Positions 61,801 through 64,000 of a stretch of DNA of 64,000 bases are shown here, piece after piece. The notes beneath the pieces are model-generated. The model had not been told where the DNA came from, made no database searches, and worked only from the letters and a program-made list of their open reading frames with translations. Source of the stretch: Macrostomum hystrix. Its lineage: Eukaryota; Platyhelminthes; Macrostomidae. The stretch lies in assembly GCA_950097015.1 (NCBI GenBank), contig CATNEN010000029.1, forward strand, positions 3,677,501 to 3,741,500. The letters run 5' to 3'. The position numbers and the translations under genes are program-made. Positions within the stretch are counted from its first letter, which is position 1; every line of letters begins with the position of its first letter.

Positions 61801-64000
61801 TTGCTGACGTAGATAGGCACTCTTCGAGTCTGAAGACCCATGTCGAGAGGAATCCAGGTCAAAAGGTCAGCAGACCACAGGCGAACAGTGTACACTGCAC
61901 CTTGGTCTTGGTCGCGCGAGTCAGCCCCTCTACTATATCCTGCGTAGTAAACCCACACCAGGGACGAGAAGGCCACCTGAATTGGGTTGATTGAATGATT
62001 CGACATAATTCCGATGCCTTGCGTACGTTGCTGTTTGTTCCTATTACTTTTAGAAAGCCAGAAGATAGATTTAAAATACGAATAGCCCAGTTGAGCAAAT
62101 TTACAGTCAGGGGCACAGCCGCAGCTTATTGCCTGTGGAATTCCCAGCCCGACGCTGTCGTAAATCTTCCACCTGTTTTACAGCTGGGTGAACTGGGGCA
62201 CTTGGGTATTGTCTGGCTCTAAAGAAACAAACTTTGACATCTCGGTCAAAAGTCCGAAGCTTGACAACGTGTCAAAGCGACAAGCTCCCTTGAACTACTT
62301 GGCAATAGCTAAATGCTAATTCAAATAACAATTATTAAATGATATTTTTTAAGATATACCTGATGCCAGTCCTGATCATCTGCATAAAAGCCTGACGGTT
62401 GCCAAAATCCCGCATTTATTGAATCTGAAATAAAAATAATAAGTTATACTCGTATGATTTTCGCTAAAAACATTCGTTGACTCAAGACATCATATTAAAA
62501 CTACAGCTTACTCGGAACGCCTGGGAACTGTACCACCACACCGTTGTACTCGGTGTCGCCCGGCTTCTTGGAGAATCCTGCAGACTTTATCGTGAAATTC
62601 ACGGATTTGTTTGGGTCCGAAAACACGCCGACCAGAGTCGAATCGATGTAGACCTCGATAGTCGGGTTCTCATCAGCAGTGCTGTTGTACTGAAACCTGA
62701 ATGACAAATCGTGGAAGTCGAATACGTTCTGCCTTCCCATCTGAGCGAGGGTGTTCGTCTTGTTGAGATAGAAAACTGCATTCAGAGGAATCTCGCCAGA
62801 GCTGATGGCCTTGTTCAGCACCCAGCCATTTGAGATCCACAGAACATTCGCCGCAGAGTCACCGGTCAGCCGAAACCGGATGCGCTGTAAAAAATAGGTT
62901 CAATATTTACGCTCATGCATACTTGTAAAGTTGCTTTTACTGTTTAAGTGTGAGTACATTGTCCATTCTTCTTTGCGTGATCGTACCTGATCAAGCATGG
63001 CACTGTACGTCGTCCCGGCAGTGAGGAAGAAGTCTGCGTACGTGTCCCTTATTATTGTCGAAAATGTGACTCTCTGACTGACCTTTAGCTCCTTCTCCAT
63101 TGATTCCGGAATCAGATTCACGAAGGAACTACCAGGAATGAAGTTTACATCATTGTCTAAAAATAAGTAAGCATCTAAAGTAAGCTTAAGCCAATTGATT
63201 AACATCGGACCTGCATTAAAGAGCCCATTTATTTAAAATTTAGCAATCCTGCTCTTGAATGACCCTAATGGCATAAACTCACAGTGGTCACCGTAGATTT
63301 TTAAGCTGTCAACTGAGTGATAACCGCAGCTCTTTCTCCGCGTCATCACAAAATATCTTGCGACAGTACCAGCTGGACAATGAAAGAACAGATGGCGATC
63401 GCCGGGATCACTGTTTTCTTGCACACCGCACGATGTCCATCCTTCGAATGCTGCCTCATCCAGGCTTGGGTTCCATGAATTAGACACACCAGTCCAAATG
63501 CACTTCATTTGACCCGCTAAAATGGCGAGGCAAACTGCGACTAGTTGCTTCAGCTTTTGTTTTGCCTACATATAACAGGTATCTTACCTGTGTTCGTGTG
63601 AGGTATGACCAATGTGACAAAGGTCGGAGTTTTAAGATCAACCAGCATATAGTAGAGTTTCTCAGCGGTCACAGTGGACTCGTAGCTAGAAGTAGTTAGC
63701 ATACTAAAGCCATTACTAACATGGCTGTAGGAAATCTTCACCTTTTTGTTCATAAAAATCTCTGAGAACATGCCCTGCATGCCCCTGCCACTGTAGTAGT
63801 CCACGCTAGAGTAGGTTCTGATAGCTGAAATTATGGAACGCAAAAACAACTCAGGTGACAAAGTTTATTATATCGAAACCTTAACATTTTTGCGGCAACT
63901 TACAGCAATCTGGAACCTCGCAGGCAACTCGAGAGACAGCCCTGTTTACACAAGTGATTGACAGAGATGCTGAAACAAAGAATTATTTGTAAGTCTATGA
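22703..64000 (-). CDS. Gene 1: giant polycystin-1-like receptor-channel (3' 88 exons)
   Basis: Multi-exon minus-strand gene, 5' end outside the window. I reconstructed 88 exons (63904-63969 down to 22703-22857); summed lengths give one open frame of about 8,570 codons ending in TGA at 22703-22705. Every junction keeps phase, and most introns are phase 1, typical of exon-shuffled extracellular proteins. Domain order: kringle-like, F-type lectin and discoidin modules, four C-type lectin domains, kringle, LamG-like, fibrinogen C-terminal, EGF-like, PKD/REJ, GAIN/GPS, TM1, PLAT, ten further TM segments with polycystin channel. The C-terminal part is unmistakably PKD1 family: a single-pass adhesion part, then PLAT, then a six-TM channel. 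Neighbour: paralogue gene 2 starts 1.8 kb downstream on the same strand. Function (surface receptor and/or channel subunit) is inferred from family; exact exon ends are predictions from splice consensus and phase, without transcripts. Confidence 0.9.
23082..23300 (-). mobile_element. Truncated second copy of SINE family 1, with (AAT)n tail
   Basis: About 180 bp matching the 3' part of the copy at 23745-24046: both contain gctgcgtac(a/g)gctgtt, tccatggactggg-like and acacctgc(c/a)cca segments. It ends in (AAT)7 at 23082-23103, the element's 3' tail. The tRNA head is missing, as expected for 5' truncation during insertion. Confidence 0.75.
23745..24046 (-). mobile_element. tRNA-derived SINE (family 1), near full length
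   Basis: Minus-strand tRNA-like head from about 24046: A box TAGCTAAGTGTTTAGG (about 24017-24032) and B box GGTCCGGGATTCAATTCCC (about 23976-23994) at normal tRNA spacing. The body then contains GTGTCCTTTAGCAAGAAACT and an AGCTGTTAAATGGGTACC element typical of a conserved central domain shared by many animal SINEs, and ends in a T-A-A-rich tail near 23745. The tRNA head does not fold to a full acceptor stem, so it is not a functional tRNA gene. Confidence 0.8.
24081..24090. repeat. Recurrent intronic decamer TACGCTCGTA/TACGAGCGTA (one of five exact copies)
   Basis: Exact copies at 12376-12385, 15724-15733, 24081-24090, 29556-29565 and 46712-46721, all in introns. Chance expectation for a given 10-mer on both strands of 64 kb is about 0.12. 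A shorter relative TACTCGTA/TACGAGTA occurs at 29163, 41107, 47609, 51308, 55841, 59160 and 62447, again all intronic. Confidence 0.6.
24177..24970 (-). CDS. Gene 1 exon 93: polycystin channel domain (TM7-TM11)
   Basis: 794 nt, phase 2 to 1. Five TM segments: VGILGLFALITEILTGLLTL; W-N-I-Y-T-V-A-A-F-V-C-L-V-G; FFYLLGAATFLVQVSFLNMV; FWVFMVVFMAFTLCLYLILG; MVFLAYITFIMYIVLNMFVA. The pore-loop region reads I-T-Q-F-S-A-M-L-G-K-F-D-V (about 24413-24451), where PKD2-type channels have L-G-D. The inner helix ends L-N-M-F-V-A-I-L-N-D-S-Y-E-E-V, a strongly conserved polycystin motif. The residue change suggests altered selectivity or a non-conducting PKD1-like subunit that pairs with a PKD2 partner. Confidence 0.95.
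25078..25906 (-). CDS. Gene 1 exon 92: polycystin extracellular (TOP-like) domain with TM6
   Basis: 829 nt, phase 1 to 2. Starts with a basic pre-TM helix, TM6 (IEIVGSFLLLALLYCICYG), then the large polycystin loop: R-L-R/I-R-P-V-D-V (L-R-Q-L-R-I-R-P), a Cys pair C-F-Y-P-G-W-K-V-Q-R-D-C equivalent to the conserved polycystin-motif disulfide, G-G-G-Y-T-A-V-M, N-W-I-D-N-Y-T-R-T-V-F-V-E-L-D-L-F-Y-P and L-F-T-S-V-T-L-A-T-E-F. These are the signature sequences of the PKD_channel family. Confidence 0.95.
26044..26149 (-). CDS. Gene 1 exon 91: end of TM5 and cytosolic linker
   Basis: 106 nt, phase 0 to 1: V-L-A-I-G-L-I-I-S-V-L-M-R-K then a charged linker (MDFIRVRYRHPEQMIG). Joins the TM2-5 block to the channel domain. 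Confidence 0.88.
26257..27661 (-). CDS. Gene 1 exons 88-90: PLAT domain and TM2-TM5
   Basis: Exons 27494-27661, 27261-27421 and 26257-27163. PLAT: R-Y-L-L-D-V-Y-T-G-A, A-I-Y-F-S-L-V-G-T-E, F-T-D-G-A-I-N-H-F, H-L-G-D-I-K-Y-M-M-I-W-H-D-G-S-G, W-F-L-N-R-I-I-V-T-D. It lies between TM1 and TM2 as in all PKD1 proteins, in the cytosol. Exon 88 has two possible donors in the same frame (GTTCGA at 27488-27493, or GTGCAC six bases further), differing by two residues. Exon 90 adds hydrophobic segments near LGVCFSILFMTMIANAMW, ALFTSVLGALCVVPVTAAIT, IGWVLVIGSIVGAGVFIVFY and AAFFLSLFQSMLLI, separated by an acidic, Asp/Glu/His-rich loop. Confidence 0.93.
27752..29872 (-). CDS. Gene 1 exons 84-87: GAIN-type region, degenerate GPS and TM1
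   Basis: Exons 29648-29872, 29421-29546, 29235-29328 and 27752-29094. Exons 84-86 are helical, GAIN subdomain A-like. Exon 87 contains a furin-like site S-R-K-R-R (about 28535-28549), beta-strands, then the GPS position: S-C-Q-R-W ... R-W-L-P-L-P-E-A-N-C followed by F-R-S-N-L-F-G-S-L-G. The usual C-x-C-x-H-L-(T/S) of cleavable GPS sites is absent. TM1 follows (AAVVLSTVIALWCLFIPLAV, about 27785-27850) and a basic cytosolic stretch. Exon 86 has a GTGAAG donor, chosen because phase 1 is needed. Confidence 0.85.
29946..30628 (-). CDS. Gene 1 exons 82-83: C-terminal part of REJ region
   Basis: Exons 30459-30628 (phase 2 to 1) and 29946-30382 (phase 1 to 0). Exon 82: V-C-V-R-N-C-D-S, D-C-T-N-L-Y-C, L-Q-Y-R-W-R-M. 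The other open frame of exon 82 breaks the phase. Exon 83: Y-F-I-N-V-T-A-Y-N-E-G, N-S-P-P-L-G-G-N-C-S-V-N-P (the conserved N-x-P-P-x-G-G-x-C-x-V-x-P motif of REJ/PKD1 proteins), F-Q-I-N-C-S-G-W, L-T-Y-E-Y-R-I. Confidence 0.9.
30704..34856 (-). CDS. Gene 1 exon 81: 4.15-kb exon with PKD and REJ regions
   Basis: One uninterrupted exon of 4,153 nt (1,384 residues), phase 1 to 2, in a gene whose exons are otherwise mostly 65-630 nt. The N-terminal part is Cys/Ser/Asn-rich and beta-like. A PKD (Ig-like) repeat is clear near 32100-32290 (F-S-F-N-F-G-D-D-S-P-V-E-N then V-K-H-N-F-T-K-V-G-N-Y-T-V-N-L), and weaker ones give N-H-G-V-Y-D-V-Q-V-T-A-F-N and W-Y-G-S-Y-S-A-S-V-F-A-F-N. The C-terminal part (about 30704-31500) fits the REJ region (R-R-S-V-A-F-S-V-E-A; M-T-F-T-W-V-C-L-Q-L; R-T-Y-L-F-R-M-I-V-Y). 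Dense N-x-S/T sites suggest a heavily glycosylated stalk. In polycystin-1 this region is a force-bearing stalk. Confidence 0.88.
34928..35071 (-). CDS. Gene 1 exon 80: EGF-like module
   Basis: 144 nt, phase 1-1. Six Cys in EGF-like order: E-D-C-T-S-D-L-N-C ... S-V-C ... T-R-C-N-C-T-V-G-W-Y-L-N-R-G-M-C. The C-x-C-x(3)-W-Y ending is typical. Acts as the spacer between the lectin-type modules and the PKD/REJ part. Confidence 0.75.
35174..35782 (-). CDS. Gene 1 exon 79: fibrinogen C-terminal (FReD) domain
   Basis: Single 609-nt exon, phase 1-1, about 203 residues, the usual size. Landmarks: W-I-V-I-Y-K-N (x-W-x-V-x-Q-R-R position), F-E-D-Y-R-R-G-F-Y-D, S-F-W-I-G-T-E-A (F-W-L-G-N-E), L-R-I-D-M-W-D-K-N-G, F-W-I-D, N-H-D-L-T-Q-F-S-T-F-D-N, R-S-C-A-I-S, G-W-W-Y-K-S-S-G-C-Y-D-N-K-M-T-G and I-S-W-S-P-M-F. 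The Asp-rich calcium loop (D-x-D-N-D) is shortened to D-N-G. FReDs act in carbohydrate and pattern recognition; a separate fibrinogen-like protein (v-Themis) partners the PKD1-like s-Themis in ascidians, here the domain is built in. Confidence 0.88.
36059..36770 (-). CDS. Gene 1 exons 76-78: last discoidin-like domain
   Basis: Exons 36622-36770, 36298-36465 and 36059-36209. G-F-W-S-G-D-W-V-T; ITFNQTFLFTALSASGAGIE; F-D-L-E-Y-S-D-L; S-C-P-F-N-H-I-L-R-K; N-R-L-K-V-T-T-N-P; M-K-F-D-V-F-G-C-P. The closing F-D-V-F-G-C-P strongly supports the call. Confidence 0.75.
36856..37137 (-). CDS. Gene 1 exon 75: unassigned module
   Basis: 282 nt, phase 1-1, about 94 residues with four Cys (R-Q-C-D, K-Y-C-Q-S, E-I-C-G, Q-I-C-R). 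Lies where units 1-3 have their unrecognised module after the C-type lectin, but shows no convincing similarity. Confidence 0.65.
37227..37804 (-). CDS. Gene 1 exons 73-74: C-type lectin-like domain 5
   Basis: Exons 37612-37804 (phase 1 to 2) and 37227-37465 (phase 2 to 1). E-C-P-K-N-F-Y-Y-Y-N-G-R-C-V-H-Y, A-R-Q-Y-C-A-N-M-T-W, R-L-F-V-P-T; M-V-H-I-G-V-V-K-N-A-T, W-K-N-W-R-F-D-E-P (the W-x-x-W-x-x-x-E-P loop), D-T-C-A-Y-S, S-A-T-C-T-S-A-F-V-V-C-E. The D-E-P sequence is the nearest to an E-P-N type calcium site in the window, but the N is Ala. Confidence 0.86.
38397..38831 (-). CDS. Gene 1 exons 71-72: discoidin-like domain
   Basis: Exons 38617-38831 and 38397-38532. E-C-P-V-I-S-F start; RFVLDNVHHLSNVSLYPTGC; L-Q-F-D-F-L-D-F; I-W-L-N-R-T-V-T-A; I-V-V-R-K-L-F; L-S-F-Y-G-R-E. 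Precedes C-type lectin 5 exactly as the closing discoidins of units 1-3 precede theirs. Intron 72 (37805-38396, 592 bp) is without recognised content. Confidence 0.68.
38923..40852 (-). CDS. Gene 1 exons 69-70: discoidin domain, then F-type lectin-like domain 8
   Basis: Exons 40626-40852 and 38923-39550 (628 nt). Exon 69: G-S-W-R-A-A-S-T-D-L-D-E-W-L-Q-L-S-F, V-R-A-E-S-V-T-I-G, Y-V-L-E-Y-S-D-D-S-L-Y-W; exon 70 first completes it (A-A-F-L-R-I-Y-S; KLEVFGCVTEP), then runs without an intron into a second domain (N-A-D-R-V-V-T-S-I; SYMIITFEIPQRVFAVVTAG; V-A-K-Y-M-I-Y; I-S-R-L-G-F-L-G-F-P). The donor of exon 70 is GTCTTG, weak, but phase 1 is required by exon 71; the phase-0 alternative GTAATA leads straight to a stop. 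Confidence 0.78.
39551..40625 (-). other. Gene 1 intron 69 (1,075 bp), unusual GC-rich plus-strand stretch
   Basis: The part 40060-40480 is less AT-rich than other introns and open on the plus strand at 40057-40323 and 40208-40495, without any recognised domain. It includes an 8-bp inverted repeat (CAACCCAC 40302-40309 / GTGGGTTG 40325-40332) and a (TG)n run (40436-40449). Possibly an inserted element; class unknown. Confidence 0.4.
40853..41418 (-). other. Gene 1 intron 68 (566 bp), no recognisable content
   Basis: AT-rich. Contains tacgagta (41107-41114), one of the recurrent short intronic motifs. No ORF or repeat supported. Confidence 0.55.
41419..41985 (-). CDS. Gene 1 exon 68: Cys-rich extracellular module, unknown family
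   Basis: One 567-nt exon, phase 1-1, about 189 residues with roughly 12 Cys (C-L-S-L-P-S-R-C, T-D-C-Y, L-R-C-F, W-I-C-C-D, Q-Y-C, G-V-C, N-Y-C-R, N-T-C, S-Q-C, Y-F-C-D). N-Y-C-R-M near the end recalls the kringle N-Y-C-R-N, but the spacing does not fit. Not recognised. Confidence 0.7.
42306..43044 (-). CDS. Gene 1 exons 66-67: LamG-like (concanavalin-type) domain
   Basis: Exons 42510-43044 (phase 1 to 2) and 42306-42427. V-G-F-W-P-L-V-Q-E-T (G-x-W-P-L start), W-A-S-G-P-T-F, G-A-L-F-L-L-G-N, L-E-V-P-A-S-G, E-Y-T-V-C-F-Y-S-Y-F, WHYFCLAVTRSPAQLVVIEG, closing in exon 67 with L-V-F-G-N. About 190 residues, typical of LamG-3-type lectin folds. Exon 66 donor is GTTAGT. The 320-bp intron 67 (41986-42305) holds nothing recognisable. 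Confidence 0.72.
43146..43627 (-). CDS. Gene 1 exons 64-65: unassigned modules
   Basis: Exons 43361-43627 and 43146-43268, phase 1-1. Exon 64 starts basic (V-K-Q-D-R-Q-A-R-K-V-Y-V-K-R) and holds two Cys; later S-D-E-N-A-T-H-T-N-D-G-M resembles an F-type lectin A-x-D-G loop. Exon 65 (C-D-L-Q-L-V-N-G-V-P-G) is not recognised. No match in units 1-3. Confidence 0.6.
43724..43948 (-). CDS. Gene 1 exon 63: C-terminal half of F-type lectin domain 7
   Basis: Phase 1-1. C-Q-K-M-T-Q-A-F-S, V-I-E-I-M-C, G-R-Y-V-I-L-R-R and closing strand F-S-F-A-E-V-V-V-Y. Completes the lectin begun in exon 62. Confidence 0.75.
44048..44821 (-). CDS. Gene 1 exons 61-62: C-type lectin-like domain 4 fused to F-type lectin N-terminal half
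   Basis: Exons 44611-44821 (phase 1 to 2) and 44048-44520 (phase 2 to 1). C-type lectin: D-C-P-F-G-F-F-R-H-K-D-S-C-Y-W-V-P, E-I-C-E-S-M, S-P-K; F-V-H-I-D-G-Q-Y-N-R-T, WQWWDGSLVDWKFWRHSSPG, C-L-M-M-D, I-K-C-D and F-I-C-E-V. The acceptor of exon 62 is TTCAG at 44521-44525: an upstream AG near 44570 would give the wrong frame. Exon 62 continues without an intron into an F-type lectin N-terminal half (A-N-D-G-D-F-A-R; YNWWRVDMLSVQYVTEVWIY). Confidence 0.83.
44822..45401 (-). other. Gene 1 intron 60 (580 bp), no recognisable content
   Basis: AT-rich; no ORF, repeat or RNA signature supported. Holds near-match tacgagcgtt (about 45234) of the intronic decamer. Confidence 0.55.
45402..45809 (-). CDS. 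Gene 1 exons 59-60: discoidin-like domain closing unit 3
   Basis: Exons 45616-45809 and 45402-45534. D-C-E-M-I-S-A; IKFLFKDFYHFTGFSVNSSR; K-F-Q-L-Q-Y; I-R-T-N-E-I-H-I-K-F; V-T-F-R-G-C. Donor of exon 60 is GTTAGC, non-consensus at +3, but the phase (1) fits the next exon. Confidence 0.7.
45910..46654 (-). CDS. Gene 1 exons 56-58: discoidin domain, unit 3
   Basis: Exons 46469-46654, 46137-46324 and 45910-46054. G-M-E-D-G-I-I; P-I-N-I-H-L-T-V-S-H; KVLGFVIQGSSMIDRTNYWR; V-K-S-F-K-I-F-Y-G-D; IRAKIIQFLPLNYYNRRVAK; F-E-I-L-G-Y-P-D-G. A well-preserved discoidin. Confidence 0.82.
46744..47946 (-). CDS. Gene 1 exons 52-55: F-type lectin domain 6 split by a kringle exon
   Basis: Exons 47710-47946, 47159-47452 (kringle), 46915-47048 and 46744-46834. 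Exon 52 holds the N-terminal lectin strands (N-P-E-R-G-N-D-G-N; YHYWLINFDYLTIIKRIRIV), exons 54-55 the C-terminal ones (E-I-F-V-S-N-S-S; L-A-Y-F-A-G-I-R; FAEFEVFGFPAVS). In the matching modules of units 1 and 2 (exons 14/15, 34/35) these halves join directly at a phase-1 intron; here the kringle exon sits exactly at that point. See the separate kringle entry. Confidence 0.78.
47159..47452 (-). CDS. Gene 1 exon 53: kringle domain
   Basis: Symmetric phase 1-1 exon of 294 nt (98 codons) holding a complete kringle: G-D-V-C, K-D-Y-F-G-R-L-N-V-T-N-S-G-Y-T-C-Q-N-W, H-V-P, N-Y-C-R-N-C-D, K-F-W-C-Y-T-T-N-P, W-D-S-C and L-G-C. All core landmarks (Y-x-G, T-x-S-G-x-x-C-Q-x-W, N-Y-C-R-N, W-C-Y-T, C-x-x-x-x-C) are present. 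Kringles mediate protein and lysine binding. It is the only complete kringle in the window. Confidence 0.92.
48027..48437 (-). CDS. Gene 1 exons 50-51: discoidin domain, unit 3
   Basis: Exons 48285-48437 (phase 0-0) and 48027-48168 (phase 0 to 1). F-V-K-L-Q-W-I-T-L-Q-G-G, W-T-S-V-L-S-Y-Y-L-Y-Y-S-E-D, W-R-S-L; then LALRVFPNECRNINDLKLQL and Y-G-C. A near-complete textbook discoidin core (S-Y-x-L-x-Y-S-x-D, L-R-V, L-x-G-C). Confidence 0.82.
48550..49222 (-). CDS. Gene 1 exons 48-49: beta-sandwich module, unit 3
   Basis: Exons 49056-49222 and 48550-48960. NITFNLLIRSRLAKIWFTSQ; R-Y-V-L-M-L-Q-G-D-G. Exon 49 is a patchwork relative to gene 2: near-identical in its 5' part and clearly diverged in its last ~125 bp. 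Confidence 0.7.
49378..49933 (-). CDS. Gene 1 exons 46-47: F-type lectin domain 5
   Basis: Exons 49709-49933 and 49378-49614. YYYVLVDLKLLHTISGVDFQ; I-H-V-R-V-S-N-T-Y-D-S-S-L-G; W-P-L-C; Y-S-F-T-C-S; G-R-Y-L-V-L-T; Q-I-F-V-F-A. G-R-Y-L is closer to the family consensus than G-Q-Y-L in gene 2. Confidence 0.77.
50157..50494 (-). CDS. Gene 1 exons 44-45: kringle-like module, unit 3
   Basis: Exons 50360-50494 and 50157-50228. P-C-V-M-S-R-G-D-H-G-Y-V-L-H-D-L-N-V; E-G-I-A-C-A-P-W-T; S-Q-C-I-S; then L-C-N-K-V-T-G-G-T-G-T-C and A-S-C. Confidence 0.62.
50649..51149 (-). CDS. Gene 1 exons 42-43: unrecognised module of unit 3
   Basis: Exons 50874-51149 and 50649-50771. M-C-S-G-C-N-D-N-F; TFWIFTSNPLSSPCNVNDAT; G-C-M-Q-P-L-L-P-G-I-P-G. 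Intron 41 (51150-51680, 531 bp against 106 bp in gene 2) has no recognisable content. Confidence 0.7.
51681..52566 (-). CDS. Gene 1 exons 39-41: discoidin-like domain, then C-type lectin-like domain 3
   Basis: Exons 52367-52566, 51991-52292 and 51681-51892. Exon 39 plus the start of exon 40 complete the last discoidin of unit 2. The C-type lectin starts at N-E-C-P-D-G-F-T-P and continues R-H-C-L-S-Y-R-W, F-M-P-K, then M-H-V-G-V-R-R-N-T-S, W-E-W-F-D-G-E-P and L-L-Y-F-I-C-E-L. Exon 40 is one codon shorter than in gene 2. Exon 39 donor is GTATGA; exon 40 donor GTAAGT. Confidence 0.8.
52642..53465 (-). CDS. Gene 1 exons 37-38: discoidin domain, unit 2
   Basis: Exons 53104-53465 and 52642-52792. 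YTITGFIVQGSSAHSPYFGR; L-R-I-L-Y-A-Y-E; A-Q-L-V-R-V-E-T; I-K-F-D-F-L-G-F-P. Intron 37 (52793-53103, 311 bp) shows nothing recognisable. Confidence 0.76.
53548..54449 (-). CDS. Gene 1 exons 34-36: F-type lectin domain 4
   Basis: Exons 54216-54449, 54003-54139 and 53548-53635. P-V-I-I-S-N-Y-Q-A-V; ITIDLVYPRYIERVYVWAQT; L-Y-V-S-N-S-T-Y; T-A-R-Y-V-G-V-G-S-F; T-V-C-E-I-E-V-Y-G-Y-P. Intron 35 (53636-54002, 367 bp) has no recognised content. Confidence 0.82.
54532..55135 (-). CDS. Gene 1 exons 31-33: discoidin domain, unit 2
   Basis: Exons 55056-55135, 54806-54955 and 54532-54676. S-R-Y-L-G-F-W-S-P; D-Y-I-Q; VTLFVFSIQAGSSRFDTDPS; S-Y-R-V-V-P-E-I-H-A; R-W-M-L-Y-G-C-K-N. Confidence 0.74.
55225..55826 (-). 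CDS. Gene 1 exons 29-30: beta-sandwich module, unit 2
   Basis: Exons 55657-55826 and 55225-55570. Exon 30 is about 98% identical to gene 2 exon 30, including synonymous sites; its acceptor (TTGTAAG) and intron are unrelated to gene 2, so the identity is confined to the exon. Confidence 0.7.
55897..56458 (-). CDS. Gene 1 exons 27-28: F-type lectin domain 3
   Basis: Exons 56237-56458 and 55897-56142. HNWWILFDLKLRYKFFRFRV; V-S-F-R-T-S-N-S-W-N-R-S-L; W-N-T-C; F-I-T-C; V-A-R-Y-L-V-L-V; Y-F-D-L-A-G-D-E. Confidence 0.77.
56663..56961 (-). CDS. Gene 1 exons 25-26: kringle-like module, unit 2
   Basis: Exons 56821-56961 and 56663-56743. V-Q-C-A-L-S-R-A-D-Y, E-Q-G-F-A-C-V-N-W-A, N-N-S-C-L-E-C, then T-R-Y-S-S-C-Y-D-Q-G and D-C-Y-K-L-Q-T-A-Y-C. 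Confidence 0.62.
57035..57515 (-). CDS. Gene 1 exons 23-24: unrecognised module of unit 2
   Basis: Exons 57249-57515 and 57035-57157. TVVLNTFYRNAVGGEDDNQL; G-C-M-E-P-L-L-F-A; V-R-I-N-A-S-S-S-N-S-R-R-G. Same positions and lengths as in gene 2. Confidence 0.7.
57596..58043 (-). CDS. Gene 1 exons 21-22: C-type lectin-like domain 2
   Basis: Exons 57872-58043 and 57596-57801. E-E-C-P-S-G-W-R-P-L-Y-N-I-C; S-L-Q-Y-C; F-H-I-G-A-Y-R-N-A-S; W-L-W-L-D-G; S-P-C-A-C-L-S and C-T-D-C-L-F-S-L-C-Q. Two extra Cys relative to gene 2 (A-C-L-S and Y-K-C-Q-C) may form an additional disulfide. Exon 22 is one codon shorter than in gene 2. Confidence 0.85.
58317..58752 (-). CDS. Gene 1 exons 19-20: discoidin-like domain closing unit 1
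   Basis: Exons 58538-58752 and 58317-58452. V-V-S-S-S-N-Y-T-I-E-K, FYLTSIRVTDINSNDGFYMT, then TSVELHFGSNATVTPADIVN and I-R-G-I-E. Donor of exon 20 is GTGATA. The acceptor of exon 19 lies inside the 25-bp repeat array. Confidence 0.64.
58751..58843. repeat. 25-bp minisatellite (3.7 copies) at a 3' splice site
   Basis: Units 58751-58775, 58776-58800, 58801-58825 and a partial unit to 58843, each close to cactataatgccaaaatcattaatg. On the minus strand every unit ends in CATTxTAG followed by TGC, so each repeats the 3' splice site of exon 19, whose exon starts TGCGC. The homologous gene 2 intron has a single copy of a different acceptor (TTTCAG). Confidence 0.9.
58915..60234 (-). CDS. Gene 1 exons 17-18: discoidin domain, intact counterpart of the gene 2 frameshift
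   Basis: Exons 59879-60234 and 58915-59068 (154 nt). Exon 18 is fully open and supplies W-K-M-E-V-L-G-Y-P at its end, defining the correct frame for gene 2 exon 18. Intron 17 is long (59069-59878, 810 bp, against 81 bp in gene 2); its part 59630-59850 is GC-rich and looks inserted, but no element class is recognisable. Confidence 0.76.
60575..61563 (-). CDS. Gene 1 exons 14-16: F-type lectin-like domain 2
   Basis: Exons 61318-61563, 61082-61242 and 60575-60662. A-T-D-G-S-T-N-T-Y-G-G, WAYVDMVVPRNFSYVVVYTR, F-P-C-D-K-M-A-R-Y-L-T-V, S-I-A-E-I-E-V-F-G. The 419-bp intron 15 (60663-61081) and 340-bp intron 16 (60235-60574) show nothing recognisable. Confidence 0.74.
61673..62424 (-). CDS. Gene 1 exons 12-13: discoidin domain, unit 1
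   Basis: Exons 62360-62424 and 61673-61976. D-Q-D-W-H-Q-V-A-F, V-W-V-Y-Y-A-G-Y-S-R-G, W-I-P-L-D and closing strand QLKFMLYGKIAS. Same lengths as gene 2. Confidence 0.74.
62086..62225 (-). mobile_element. Degraded SINE fragment in gene 1 intron 12
   Basis: Intron 12 is 383 bp (61977-62359) against 69 bp in gene 2. It contains acagccgcagct (shared with the SINE at 23745-24046) and ttacagctgggtgaactggggca, the type of central segment found in many animal tRNA-SINEs. No intact tRNA head is seen, so this is a partial copy; limits are approximate. Confidence 0.45.
62512..63156 (-). CDS. Gene 1 exons 10-11: beta-sandwich module, unit 1
   Basis: Exons 62987-63156 and 62512-62884. Exon 11 is about 99% identical to gene 2 exon 11, with the identity stopping abruptly at both splice sites. 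Three of the four differences cluster in the L-T-I/P-T-I-E-V strand region. Confidence 0.68.
63283..63824 (-). CDS. Gene 1 exons 8-9: F-type lectin domain 1
   Basis: Exons 63588-63824 and 63283-63516. Same landmarks as gene 2: YYMLVDLKTPTFVTLVIPHT, then V-S-N-S-W-N-P-S-L-D, W-T-S-C-G, F-F-H-C-P-A-G-T-V-A-R-Y-F-V, closing L-K-I-Y-G. Confidence 0.75.
63904..63969 (-). CDS. Gene 1 exon 7: end of kringle-like module, unit 1
   Basis: First complete exon of gene 1 in the window (66 nt, phase 1-1): S-L-S-I-T-C-V-N-R-A-V-S-R-V-A-C-E-V-P-D-C, almost the same as gene 2 exon 7. Exons 1-6 must lie beyond 64000. Confidence 0.82.
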
